NCBI RefSeq assembly: GCF_001983935.1
Contig: NZ_CP017641.1
Span: forward strand, 1,984,001 to 2,048,000
DNA: 64,000 bases
Origin: Fuerstiella marisgermanici
GTDB lineage: Bacteria; Planctomycetota; Planctomycetia; Planctomycetales; Planctomycetaceae
Reading direction: 5' to 3'
Both the position numbers and the translations under genes were made by a program. This document shows, in pieces, positions 49,553-59,174 of the stretch. Every line of letters starts with the position of its first letter. Within the stretch, counting starts at the first letter, position 1. The notes under the pieces were generated by a model. The model did no database searches. It was not told where the DNA came from and was given only the letters and a program-made list of their open reading frames with translations.

Positions 49553-50989
49553 ATGATTCAGTCTTCGTTCGCCACCGAAATGCTTCGCCGCACGTTCCTG
49601 CGCCAGTCCGGCGTTGGGGTTGGTGCGGCCGCGTTTTCGTCGTTGCTGGCGAATGACGCGGCTGCAGCGAATTCGCGAACGAACGCTCATGGCGGGCTGC
49701 CAGGCTTTCCGGAATTACCACCGCGTGTGAAACGAGTCATCTTCCTGTGCATGGCTGGCGGGCCGTCGCATCTGGAAACATTCGACTACAAGCCGACGCT
49801 CGAAAAGATGGACGGCAAACCGATGCCGGCATCGTACACAGCCGGTCAACCAATCGCTCAATTGCAGGGGCAGGAACTAAAATGTCTGCGGCCGCTGACT
49901 AAGTTTGTGCCGTCCGGGAAAAGTGGCCTGCCGATCAGTGAATACCTGCCGTATCACCAGAAAATGGCCGACGACATTTGCGTCGTCAAGTCGATGGTGA
50001 CTGAACAGATCAACCACGATCCGGCTCACACCTTCATGAACACGGGCACGGCTTTAAGCGGTCGTCCGTCGATGGGAGCGTGGGTCAACTACGGTCTCGG
50101 CAGCAAATGTCAGGACCTGCCTGGCTTTGTCGTCATGACCAGCGTCGGCGGCCGAAACCCTCAACCGATTGCGTCGCGGCAATGGGCTTCAGGGTTTCTG
50201 CCGAGTCGTTATCAAGGCGTGGAATTCAACGCAACTGGTGCTCCGGTGCACTATCTGGATTCGCCGCCGGGGGTGCCGATGGATCAACAGAAGAAACTGA
50301 TCGACACCATTGGTGCTCTAAACCGGCACCGCAATCAAACACTGCAAAGTCCCGAACTGGATACACGGATCGCTGCTTACGAAATGGCGTTTCGAATGCA
50401 GATGTCAGTGCCCGAACTGGTCGACATGTCCAACGAACCAAAGCACGTTCTGGACATGTACGGCGCTACTCCCGGCGATGGTTCGTATGCGTCTAACTGC
50501 CTTCTGGCCAGAAAGCTGGCGGAGCGCGGAGTCCGGTTTATCCACTTGTATCATCGCGGTTGGGACCACCACGGCGGTTTGCAGAAGTACATGGACATCT
50601 GCTGCGGTTTGACTGACCGAGCCACATGGGCGCTGGTTCAGGACTTGAAACAGCGAGGCATGCTGGAAGACACAATGATTATCTGGGGCGGAGAATTTGG
50701 CCGCACGCCCATGTTTCAGGGCAAGGGCGGCGCGGGGCGTGATCATCACATTAAGGGCTTTTCGATGTGGCTGGCGGGTGGCGGAATCAACGGCGGCACC
50801 AGCTATGGCAACACCGACGAACTCGGCTACAACGCGGTGGAAGACGTGGTTAACGTGCGCGACCTTCACGCTACAATGCTGCACATGCTGGGCATCAACG
50901 CTCAACGATTCAGCGTACCGTTTCAGGGGTTGGACACACGACTTACAGGAGTCGAAGAAGCACATGTCGTCGACGGAATTCTGGGTTAG
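49553..50989 (+). CDS. DUF1501 protein, Tat-exported
   Basis: A twin-Arg signal (RRTFLRQSGVGVGAAAFSS) precedes a sulphatase-like alpha/beta fold: FLCMAGGPSHLETFDYKP, YHRGWDHHGG, IWGGEFGRTPMFQ, GRDHHIKGF. These are the metal-binding-type motifs of DUF1501, a family very common in Planctomycetes. It is usually next to a DUF1549/DUF1553 cytochrome gene, which is absent here. The gene starts 3 bases after the previous stop. Confidence 0.92.
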   Translation: MIQSSFATEMLRRTFLRQSGVGVGAAAFSSLLANDAAAANSRTNAHGGLPGFPELPPRVKRVIFLCMAGGPSHLETFDYKPTLEKMDGKPMPASYTAGQPIAQLQGQELKCLRPLTKFVPSGKSGLPISEYLPYHQKMADDICVVKSMVTEQINHDPAHTFMNTGTALSGRPSMGAWVNYGLGSKCQDLPGFVVMTSVGGRNPQPIASRQWASGFLPSRYQGVEFNATGAPVHYLDSPPGVPMDQQKKLIDTIGALNRHRNQTLQSPELDTRIAAYEMAFRMQMSVPELVDMSNEPKHVLDMYGATPGDGSYASNCLLARKLAERGVRFIHLYHRGWDHHGGLQKYMDICCGLTDRATWALVQDLKQRGMLEDTMIIWGGEFGRTPMFQGKGGAGRDHHIKGFSMWLAGGGINGGTSYGNTDELGYNAVEDVVNVRDLHATMLHMLGINAQRFSVPFQGLDTRLTGVEEAHVVDGILG

Positions 50990-50998
50990 CGGCTGCAA

Positions 50999-51949
50999 AT
51001 GACTGAATCTCCACCCGCGCTGCTGGCTCACGACATCTCGCATCGTTACGGCAATCACCAGGCACTGGACGGCGTCTCGTTTCAGGTCGAACGCGGCTGC
51101 CTGTTTGGTCTGCTGGGCCCAAACGGTTCCGGTAAGACCACGCTGTTTCGACTGCTGGCAACATTGTTGCCGCTGCAAAGCGGTTCTGTGCAAATCGCCG
51201 GTCGTGATCTCAAAACAGACTCGGCCGAAATTCGTCGGCTTCTGGGAGTCACTTTTCAATCGCCAGCCGTCGACCCTCGTTTAACCGTCGACGAAAACCT
51301 GAAGTGTCACGGACGGATTTACGGCATCCCGAAATCCGAACTGGCCAACCGCACCGACCGGCTTCTTAACCAGTTCGCATTGACGGATCGCAAGCGTTCA
51401 ATCGTCGGTGATCTGTCAGGAGGACTGCGGCGGCGAGTCGAATTGGCCAAGGGGTTGATGCATTCGCCCGAGTTACTTCTTCTGGACGAACCGAGCACGG
51501 GCTTGGACCCGTCTGCGAGGCGGCAGTTTTGGGATTTGATTCACGAACAGCGTGACCGGGACGGCACCACCGTGATCGTGACGACTCATTTGATGGAAGA
51601 AGCCGAAGGCTGCGAACAGCTGTTGTTGCTGGATCGAGGCCACGTGATTCGCAGCGGATCGCCGCAGGAACTGCAGTCGTCGCTGGACGGTCAGCGGTTA
51701 ACGGTTCGGACGCGAAATAATGCCGACTTTCGTCCTCGTTTGGAAACATTGCTAAGCGCGGAAGCTCGCCCCATTTGCGACCGGCTGTGCTTTCGCATCA
51801 GCGAAGCAGCGTCTGCGTTGCAAAAAGTCATGCAGGAATTTGGAGACAACATCGTGTCGGCGGAAGTGGCTCAACCAACGCTGGAAGACGTCTTTCTGGA
51901 AACAACCGGGCGTGATTTCACCGGCGAAGAATCGGAGACCGCCGCATGA
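50999..51949 (+). CDS. ABC transporter ATP-binding protein
   Basis: Exporter ATPase of the drug/lipid or polysaccharide type. Walker A is GPNGSGKTT, the signature is DLSGGLRRRVEL, Walker B is LLLLDEPSTGLDP, and the H-loop His is in VTTHLMEEAEG. The C-terminal ~90 residues are an accessory domain. It overlaps the permease gene by four bases (ATGA), so the two are translated together. The substrate is not predictable. Confidence 0.94.
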   Translation: MTESPPALLAHDISHRYGNHQALDGVSFQVERGCLFGLLGPNGSGKTTLFRLLATLLPLQSGSVQIAGRDLKTDSAEIRRLLGVTFQSPAVDPRLTVDENLKCHGRIYGIPKSELANRTDRLLNQFALTDRKRSIVGDLSGGLRRRVELAKGLMHSPELLLLDEPSTGLDPSARRQFWDLIHEQRDRDGTTVIVTTHLMEEAEGCEQLLLLDRGHVIRSGSPQELQSSLDGQRLTVRTRNNADFRPRLETLLSAEARPICDRLCFRISEAASALQKVMQEFGDNIVSAEVAQPTLEDVFLETTGRDFTGEESETAA

Positions 51950-52812
51950 CTTCGCAAGCAAACGCTATCCGCCCACAGGCCACGCCCGGAATCTGGTCAG
52001 GGACCTTCGCACTGGCGTCACGGGAATTGGTGAGGTTCTTTCGTCAGCGCACTCGTGTGATCGGTGCCATTGGGCAGCCCATTATTTTCTGGGTGCTGTT
52101 TGGGGCTGGTCTGCGAGGATCGTTTCAGTCTCCGGAATGGGCCAGCAATCTCGAACAGCCGCTCACGTATCAGGAATACTTCTTTCCGGGCATCGCCGTT
52201 TTGATCGTGATGTTCACCGCCATCTTTTCGACGATCTCCATTATCGAAGATCGCCGCGAAGGATTTCTGCAGGGTGTCCTCGCCGCCCCGGTGCCTCGAT
52301 CCGTGATTGTGCTCGGCAAGGTACTGGGCGGGACGGTGCTGGCCGTGATTCAGGCCGGGCTGTTTCTGATGGTTGGGCCGCTACTCAGCTACGTTGGCCT
52401 CAGCCCGGGACTACAAATCGAAGTCGGTTTACTTCAAGGCATTTTCGCCGTGATCTTTTTGACGCTGATCGCCGTGGAACTCACGTCACTCGGATTTCTC
52501 ATCGCGTGGCCGATGAATTCGACTCAGGGATTTCACGCCATCATGAGCATCTTTCTGATGCCGATGTGGCTGTTATCCGGAGCGTTCTTTCCTGGCGGCG
52601 GCAGCGGCTGGCTGTCGTGGATCATTCGCCTGAACCCGCTGACGTACGGCGTGGCTGGCCTGCGACGCCTGCTGTATTCTGGCGACCTGCCTGTGACCGA
52701 TTCACTGCCATCGCTACCCGTGTGCGTGCTGGTCACGGCCGTTTTCGGCCTTGCTTGTTTTGCGATCAGTGCCGCGCTGGTGTCGCGTCCCACGTCGCAC
52801 AACGTGACTTAA
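51946..52812 (+). CDS. ABC-2 type permease
   Basis: Membrane partner of the preceding ATPase, 288 residues with about six transmembrane helices (VIGAIGQPIIFWVLFGAGL, ITYQEYFFPGIAVLIVMFTAIFST-type segments, FFPGGGSGWLSWIIRLNPLTYGVAGLR). The pattern fits the ABC-2 family (DrrB/NodJ-like). It shares a 4-base overlap with the ATPase gene and is the end of the operon. Confidence 0.92.
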   Translation: MTSQANAIRPQATPGIWSGTFALASRELVRFFRQRTRVIGAIGQPIIFWVLFGAGLRGSFQSPEWASNLEQPLTYQEYFFPGIAVLIVMFTAIFSTISIIEDRREGFLQGVLAAPVPRSVIVLGKVLGGTVLAVIQAGLFLMVGPLLSYVGLSPGLQIEVGLLQGIFAVIFLTLIAVELTSLGFLIAWPMNSTQGFHAIMSIFLMPMWLLSGAFFPGGGSGWLSWIIRLNPLTYGVAGLRRLLYSGDLPVTDSLPSLPVCVLVTAVFGLACFAISAALVSRPTSHNVT

Positions 52813-53282
52813 AGAATGGCGTGGCGCAAACAGACCGAAGTCGGAAAAGTCGAATGGCGTTTCGGCCGGCTGCGGATCTCGATCGTCGTCGTTTCCGTCA
52901 ATTACCTTCATGATCATCTGAGCAGATCTCCGCCGTTTGTGTGTTGCGCGATTTGATTATCAGATCGGCGATTGTCGGCAGATGCGAACACACGTGGCCA
53001 CGAACCAGCGGTTTTTGCCACCACGCCGGGCGTTTTGTGTCGATTGCAGCGGTAGGGAAGGCCGGTCTGCTACGTAATCGAAGCCGCTCGGAAAGTGTTG
53101 TTGGATGACGAGATATGTCATCGCGAGCGACGGTCTGTGACGGCCATCGAAAACGAGCTTTAGAATGAGGAGGTCTCCGGGCGAAAACTGCTGTTTGAAA
53201 AAGTGTATTTCGGTGTACACCGAATGTGCAGCACCAGCGTTTTTAGCACGATTGACGATGCAGACTCTTCCATCCTTTTCTT
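52813..53282. other. Intergenic region
   Basis: 470 bases without a recognisable gene. Long minus-strand frames here are shadows. It leads into a degraded transposase fragment. Confidence 0.4.
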
Positions 53283-53593
53283 GCTCTAATTGCCTCATTC
53301 GCTGACCGGGAGCTGGCTCGGTATATCGAATACCTGAGGGTGGAGACCAAGATCCTTCGCGCACGCATTCTCGGTCAGGTTCATACGAAACCGGCGGAAC
53401 GCAAACAGCTGCTTAAACCGGGCAAGGAATTCGGCAAGGCGATTGAAGAACTGATCGGTATCGTTACTCCGTCGAGATTCTATCGGTGGGTGCGGGATGA
53501 ATCTGACGAGCCGAGAAAGAAATAAGCGAAGGGCGGGCGCCGCAAGCCCAGAGAACTAGAGCGTGTGGACATTTACAAGATGTCGGTAATTAG
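53283..53593 (+). pseudogene. Degraded integrase-type transposase, N-terminal fragment
   Basis: Reads as ADRELARYIEYLRVETKILRARI, then the helix-turn-helix-like KQLLKPGKEFGKAIEELIG and VTPSRFYRWVRDE, as at the start of IS3/IS481-like integrase-core transposases. A stop codon (TAA 53523-53525) interrupts it, but the same frame continues with AKGGRRKPRELERVDIYKM. It is cut at 53593 by the insertion of an IS1634-like element. Confidence 0.7.
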
Positions 53594-55642
53594 CCCAACT
53601 TCCCCAGCAGCGGCACAAAATGTGGTTGCAGAGAATTTATTCGGCGTGTTTTTGTTATCGAAGTTTCAAAAGTCCAGCGTTTGAAATCTGAAACACGATG
53701 TAGTGACGACCTCTGATCTGGCCGGTCAGAGATCGATCGGTAGCATTTGCGATCATGTTCATTCGCCAATGCCATCGAATCAAAAACGGTCGTCGCCACG
53801 CCTACTGGGCGCTGGTCGAATCGTATCGCTCGGCCAGTGGGCCGCGGCAGCGGGTGGTCGCGTGGCTGGGGAAGCTTGACGAAGCCGGTCGACTGGGCGT
53901 CCATCAGGCGGCGGAAGTTTTGGCCGGTAGCGATGAGGTTGCACCCGGTGTCACCGCTGATCAGTCACAACCGCTCAGTCGACAGATGCGATTCGAGTTC
54001 GATGATGATGCGTCTGCCGTGACTCCGCGATGGGTCGAAGTCAACGCCGCCGGAGTTCGTGTGGAAAACCTGCGACAGTTCGGCGGGCCGTGGATGGCTC
54101 TGCACCTGATTCGCACGCTGCAACTGGATACGTTCCTGAGCAACGCGATCCCTGAAGGTCGTGAACTGGTCGGCTGGGATGTGAGTTCGCTGATTCTGAT
54201 CATTGCGCGGCTGCTCGAACCTGCCAGCGAACTCTTCACCGCCGAACAATGGTATCCGAAAACGGCACTGCGGGATCTGCTCGGCGTGAGCGAAGAACGT
54301 GTGAACGATAATCGGCTGTACCGCACACTCGATCAGCTGCTGCCGCACAAGGACGCATTGGAAACGCATCTGAAGAATCGCCTTGGCCATCTGTTCGATC
54401 TCGAATACGACCTGCTGATGTATGACGTCACCAGCACTTACTTCGAAGGTCAGGCCGAACGCAATCCGCTGGCTCAGCGTGGCTATTCGCGCGATAACCG
54501 CAGCGACTGCAAGCAGGTCTGCATCGGGCTGGTGGTGTCTCGATGCGGAATGCCGCTGGGATACAAGGTGTTTGCCGGCAATACGGCCGACGTTACTACC
54601 GTGGAACACATCGTCGAAACGATGGAAGCACGCTACGGGAAAAGCGATCGCATCTGGGTCATGGATCGCGGCATGGTGTCGGAAGACAACATCGAATTCC
54701 TGCGCGAAGGCGGTCGACGCTACATCGTCGGCACTCCCAAATCGATGCTGAAGAAGTTTGAACACGAGCTGCTGAAGGAAGACTGGACCAGCATTCGCGA
54801 TGGCCTGGAAGTCAAGGTCGTGCCGTGGCCCGGCAGCGACGATCCGGATGAATCGGAAGACTGCAACACATCGCCGGAGACATTCATCCTGTGTCGCAGT
54901 CGCGATCGATCAAAGAAGGAAGAAGCGATCACACAGCGCTTCGAAAAGAAGATCGAAGAGTCGCTCATCCGCATGACGGCGCGGTGCGATAAACAGAAAC
55001 GCGACCCGATGAAGGTCGAACGTGAGATCGGCCGGCTGCTCGGAAAGAACACTCGAGCGGCAAAGCTCTTCGACGTGAAAGTCACGAAGACAGATGACGG
55101 GGCCGCACGCATCGAATGGTCAAAGATCGAAGCTACGCGTGACTGGGCGACTCTGAGTTCCGGATGCTATCTGCTGCGAACGAATGTCAGCGACTGGTCC
55201 GACGAAGAACTTTGGAAGGCGTACATCCAACTGACCGAAGCGGAAGCCGCGTTCCGAATCCACAAAAGCGATCTTTCGATCCGCCCGATCTGGCATCAGA
55301 AGGAGGACCGTGTTCTGGCACACATCTTCGTGTGTTTTCTGGCGTATGTGTTGTGGAAGACGCTCGGCCAGCTGTGCAGCAAAGCAGGGCTGGGCGACGA
55401 ACCGCGCCGTGTGCTTGCGGAGCTGTCGGAGATCCGTTCGATGGACGTCGTCCTGCCCACTCGCACCGGCCCGGAGATCCGCACCCGCTGCGTGTCAAAG
55501 CCCTCCGACCATCAGCAGATTCTTCTGGAAAAGCTGAGCCTCAAACTGCCCTCAAAAATAATCCAAAAGCAAATGTAGTGGAAACTTCTGGCCGCTCACC
55601 CCACAAAACACTGCCTTCGTGACTCGAGTTGGGGAAGTTGGG
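53594..55642. mobile_element. IS1634-like insertion sequence
   Basis: Ends are inverted repeats CCCAACTTCCCCA (53594 on) and its complement to 55642. The 4-bp sequence TTAG occurs on both outer sides (53590-53593 and 55643-55646), consistent with a target duplication. One transposase gene fills the element. It is intact. Confidence 0.88.
53755..55578 (+). CDS. IS1634-family DDE transposase
   Basis: 607 residues. The start [20 protein letters not shown] and [14 protein letters not shown] are typical of IS1634 transposases. DDE candidates are the Asp in [12 protein letters not shown], the Asp in [12 protein letters not shown] and the Glu in [18 protein letters not shown]. The gene is full-length and not interrupted. 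Confidence 0.92.
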   Translation: MFIRQCHRIKNGRRHAYWALVESYRSASGPRQRVVAWLGKLDEAGRLGVHQAAEVLAGSDEVAPGVTADQSQPLSRQMRFEFDDDASAVTPRWVEVNAAGVRVENLRQFGGPWMALHLIRTLQLDTFLSNAIPEGRELVGWDVSSLILIIARLLEPASELFTAEQWYPKTALRDLLGVSEERVNDNRLYRTLDQLLPHKDALETHLKNRLGHLFDLEYDLLMYDVTSTYFEGQAERNPLAQRGYSRDNRSDCKQVCIGLVVSRCGMPLGYKVFAGNTADVTTVEHIVETMEARYGKSDRIWVMDRGMVSEDNIEFLREGGRRYIVGTPKSMLKKFEHELLKEDWTSIRDGLEVKVVPWPGSDDPDESEDCNTSPETFILCRSRDRSKKEEAITQRFEKKIEESLIRMTARCDKQKRDPMKVEREIGRLLGKNTRAAKLFDVKVTKTDDGAARIEWSKIEATRDWATLSSGCYLLRTNVSDWSDEELWKAYIQLTEAEAAFRIHKSDLSIRPIWHQKEDRVLAHIFVCFLAYVLWKTLGQLCSKAGLGDEPRRVLAELSEIRSMDVVLPTRTGPEIRTRCVSKPSDHQQILLEKLSLKLPSKIIQKQM

Positions 55643-55646
55643 TTAG

Positions 55647-56061
55647 CGTTCTAATCATTTTTTGTCCATTTAGTTCGAGCTCAAGCCATCGTGCCGCAAT
55701 TTGAGTCGGGTAACGAATTGCGATCTATGCGGCGGCAGGTAAGCCGACTCATAGATCGTGCGTTGAACTTTTCCGCTTCGTGTGCGGAGGACGAGGGCAG
55801 GCTACGCAGTCAGTCGCCCTCGCGAATTCAATGACGTCACTGAACTCTGTTCAGGAGTCAGCATAGCCCGAGGGTGACTCGTTGTCATTACCAAAGGGCC
55901 GCCGATCAGTGGACCGGTTTGTCCAATTGGCCGTGTCTGCGGAATCACACCGATTGTCATGTCGCGACACAACGCCACACATACGGCGATGCGCAGCAGC
56001 GACGAATTCGGCAGCGGGATACGAGCGAATGGAAGGCCGTTCACGTTGTCGAAGAAGTCGT
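55647..56061. other. Gap between the IS1634-like element and the IS91 transposase remnant
   Basis: 415 bases. It includes CGATCTATGCGG...GACTCATAGATCG as an imperfect stem near 55722-55762 and probably the end of the IS91-type element, whose exact terminus I could not fix. Confidence 0.4.
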
Positions 56062-57363
56062 TCATCCGGGACGCTCCCGAAACGTGTTCCACGCGGGACA
56101 GTCTGGTCCCGAGAAGATGTCTCGCCAGCTTGTCCGGTGCACTCGCTCAGTCAATTCCAACTCGCCGCCGCACGTTGAACAACGTCGTCCGGGAAACTCA
56201 TCGTTCGTTTCGACGAACACGTCTTCCGCTGTGGGAGTGTCGTTCGTTGTTGCGTCGTCAACAGCCTGTCGCAGGCGACGACACTCCGCCACGTAACGTT
56301 TGAGATGATGATTGCTCCACCCACCGTAGCCGCGCGTCTTCGTGAAGCCGCGCGGAAGAATGTGCAGGCACCAGCGACGAACGAACGCCTGCGCAGGAAG
56401 TTCGACGTCTTCAACCTCATCACTGCCGCCATGCCGGGAGCCCGTTCGCGCCGTGAAGGTCACCCTGCCGCGTTCGTAGTTCACCAGCCGAGCGTCCGAA
56501 ATCGGACCGCCTGTCAGATACCGAGCCAGATACTTCACGATATCCTGCGGCTGCGATGCTTCCGTCGGCGGAGGCTGGATGTAGGTCACCCACGACGTCT
56601 TCTCCAGTGGTGCCAGAAATGCTTCGAACTCCGCCTTATCCTGCAGGTGAGCCCAGTCGCCGGTCAACCGGAGTTCTCCTTTCGCGTGCAGTCAACGAAG
56701 ACCGGCCAGGAACTGTTCGCGAAATTCGAAGCGAAGATCATCGGCGTCGACCAGCCACCATCGCGTCGAACGTTCGTGTCGTGGAGGAACCGAATTCTTC
56801 CAGGTGCCGGGATTTGTCAGGGATGGTCCGCCGCCCGGCACGACCGCATGGACATGCACGTGAGCATCCAGGTGTTGGTTCCACGTGTGCAGCACCATCG
56901 CCGCGGCAGCTTCGTAAGCCTGTTCGTCTTCGAGCACTGTTTTGAGCGACTTCCACGCCGCGTGAAACAGCAGATTGAAGATCACTCGGCGGTTGCCCAG
57001 GGCCAGCGACGACAACTGCTCCGGGAGCGTGAAGACAACTTGATAGTAGTTCACTCCGTCGACGATCCTCTTCATCGCCGAATCCACCCATGCCGCGCGA
57101 GACGCGCCGCGACACTGAGGGCAGTGGCGGTCGCCGCACGAATTCGCAATACGAATGCCTGTATCGCATTGCGAACACCAGTGCCACGATGCGCCCAGCG
57201 CCGCCGTGCGACACACCGAAATCTTCGACAGCACACTCTGCACCTGACGCACCGCCTGTCCCGGGTTCCCACGAACGAATTCTGCCGCGTTGTCCTTCAG
57301 GATGTCGATGACGCCGGGACGCCCCGGCAGGCGATGGCGTGGATTGTCGCTTTTGTAAGTGAC
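56062..57363 (-). pseudogene. IS91-family transposase, interrupted by one stop
   Basis: The N-terminal zinc-binding region (CSQCDTGIRIANSCGDRHCPQC) and the HUH-type motif HVHVHAVVPGGG lie upstream of a TGA at 56692-56694. The same frame then continues unbroken with the tyrosine-domain part (YLARYLTGGPISDARLVNY, EDVELPAQAFVRRWCLHILPRG) to 56062. So a single in-frame stop splits an otherwise complete transposase. No good ATG exists at the N-terminus. It lies 20 bases downstream of the tyrosine recombinase gene stop. Confidence 0.85.
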
Positions 57364-57383
57364 ATCGCAACCGCCGACATCGG

Positions 57384-58319
57384 TTAATCTGTCGTCGGTT
57401 TCCTGCCGTCCGAGCGGACGCTCACATCCGCTGCGCCCGGTGCCGCCCATCCCGGAAGTTGTCTCACCGGCAGCCAGTCCGCCGGACTGGGCACGCTGTT
57501 CAGATGCAGGCGTCGCACATGCAGATACTTCATCGTCGTTGAAAAGCTTTTGTGACCCAGCAGGCGACTGATCGCCAGCAGATCGACTCCCGCTTCCAGC
57601 AGGTGAGTCGCAAAGCTGTGGCGCATCGTGTGTGGCGTGATGTTGCGTTCGATGCCCGCTCGTGCTGTCGAAGCTTTGATCACTTTTTGAATGGTGGTCG
57701 GAGCCAGAGGAACATCCCTGGTTCGTCCGGGAAACAGATATGTCACCGGACGATACTGCTTCCAGTACTCGCGAAGTTCTTTCAGCAGTCTCGGCGACAA
57801 CGGCACGCGTCGTTCCTTCGCTCCTTTGCCGCAGGTCACTCGCAGCTGCATTCGCTGGCTGTCGATGTCGGCAATCTTCAGGTGAGCCGCCTCGTTCAGC
57901 CGCAGCCCGGCCGAATAGAGAGTCAGTAGAAAAGTCCGATGTTTGATATTCGTCGTACATTCGATCAGCCGAGAAACTTCTTCCCCGCTGAGAACTTCCG
58001 GAAGGGTCTTCGGGCGCTTGTCGAACGGCACCATCTTCACCACCCACTCGCGAGGGTACGTGTGGCGGTACAGAAAACGTAGGCCACACACGGCCTGATT
58101 GAAGGAGCTCCAGCCAACTTTCCTCACTTCGATGAGGTGCAGTTGAAACGATCGCACGTCTTCGGCGGACGCCTGTTCCGGTGACTTGCCGAGAAACTCG
58201 GCGAAGCGGCCGACATGATACGTGTAGGCGTCAATGGTCGCCTGAGCAAAGTTGCGCAGCTTCATATCATCGGCCATGCGTTTCGTGAGCACAGTTGTGC
58301 GAGATTGCCAGGGCGTCAT
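57384..58319 (-). CDS. Tyrosine recombinase/integrase, IS91-associated
   Basis: Phage-integrase family. The N-terminal SAM-like DNA-binding domain (residues ~10-95) precedes the catalytic core with Arg in LYSAGLRLNEA, His-x-x-Arg in HTMRHSFATHLLEAG, the second His in LLGHKSFSTT, and the Tyr nucleophile in MKYLHV. ATG 58319 is chosen; the frame is open to 58460. Some IS91-type elements carry such a recombinase directly upstream of the transposase (family knowledge). The gene appears intact although its partner is broken. Confidence 0.88.
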   Translation of the reverse strand: MTPWQSRTTVLTKRMADDMKLRNFAQATIDAYTYHVGRFAEFLGKSPEQASAEDVRSFQLHLIEVRKVGWSSFNQAVCGLRFLYRHTYPREWVVKMVPFDKRPKTLPEVLSGEEVSRLIECTTNIKHRTFLLTLYSAGLRLNEAAHLKIADIDSQRMQLRVTCGKGAKERRVPLSPRLLKELREYWKQYRPVTYLFPGRTRDVPLAPTTIQKVIKASTARAGIERNITPHTMRHSFATHLLEAGVDLLAISRLLGHKSFSTTMKYLHVRRLHLNSVPSPADWLPVRQLPGWAAPGAADVSVRSDGRKPTTD

Positions 58320-58670
58320 GGTGGTCACTTTCTGAGTGAAGGAAGAGTTACCGCGTGATGGAAAATCACACGCGAGCTGTTCACACAGAATGCCACAGCA
58401 TCCAGACAACGCGACCTGTTTCGTTATGAACAATCGCTGAAGCCATGTGCGATCGCACACCCAACCTGGAAATTCCAGGCGACCTGGAACTTCGTCACGA
58501 CCTGGCCAGCGCGGAAGACCTGGAAATCCGTCAAAAGAGGACCATCAACAAGTCAGCACAGTCAACATGCTCAAGACGATCAGCACACGAAGCGGTTAAG
58601 TTCAACGTCACCGTTCACCGGGCCGCGGCGAACGACATTGATTTCAAAAACCCGCGCGACCCGCGGCTCC
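58320..58670. other. Gap with short palindromes and the intron A 5' exon
   Basis: TGTGCGATCGCACA (58446-58459) is a 14-base perfect palindrome. CCTGGAAATTCCAGG (58465-58479) is another, within a run of GACCTGGAA-like repeats. CCGCG-cgacC-CGCGG (58652-58665) is a small hairpin just before the intron A 5' end. Such a hairpin is the usual group IIC insertion context. Confidence 0.55.
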
Positions 58671-59174
58671 GTGTGCAACGGTTTGGTACGCCTGGCATGG
58701 CGTGTGTTTTATGGGGTGCAAGTCCCCTGTACGAGAATGGAGGTCTTGTGGATTAATGGTACATCCATTGAGCTGCTTGAATCAAGTACGAGACGAGGGC
58801 AACTGCGGGGAGGTAACGAACCGTGGGGAGGAAGCCTGCGAATGCGCCGTTAAGCTGACACTCAACAGTCGTCGTCAGTCGCATCTTCGTCAAAGCTGCG
58901 AGGTTACGAACAGAAATCGGATACAAGGCCGGTGCGGACAGGTGAGTGAGCCAATCATCACGAAACCGTCTCCGTTCATCCGCATTGGTAAATCCGGAGC
59001 TTGTGCAGCGAAAGTCACACGCCTTATCCAGGGAGATCCGTCGTTCGTATCTGTTAGAAGAGCTTGCTCAAAGGCAGAGCGATTCGTGGTCAACACGTTT
59101 CGTGATCGACGGAAGTCAGCAGAGGTCGTAGTACTGTTTCGTCACACACCACTGACGACAGGAAGGACCGAACG

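Noticed and set aside
52960-53364. 134-codon minus-strand frame
   Set aside because: It overlaps the transposase fragment, has no recognisable motif and no start signal.
57384-58089. N-terminal part of the 465-codon frame that ends at 56692
   Set aside because: This stretch is antisense-free but out of frame with the integrase gene. Only the part below 57363 matches an IS91 transposase.
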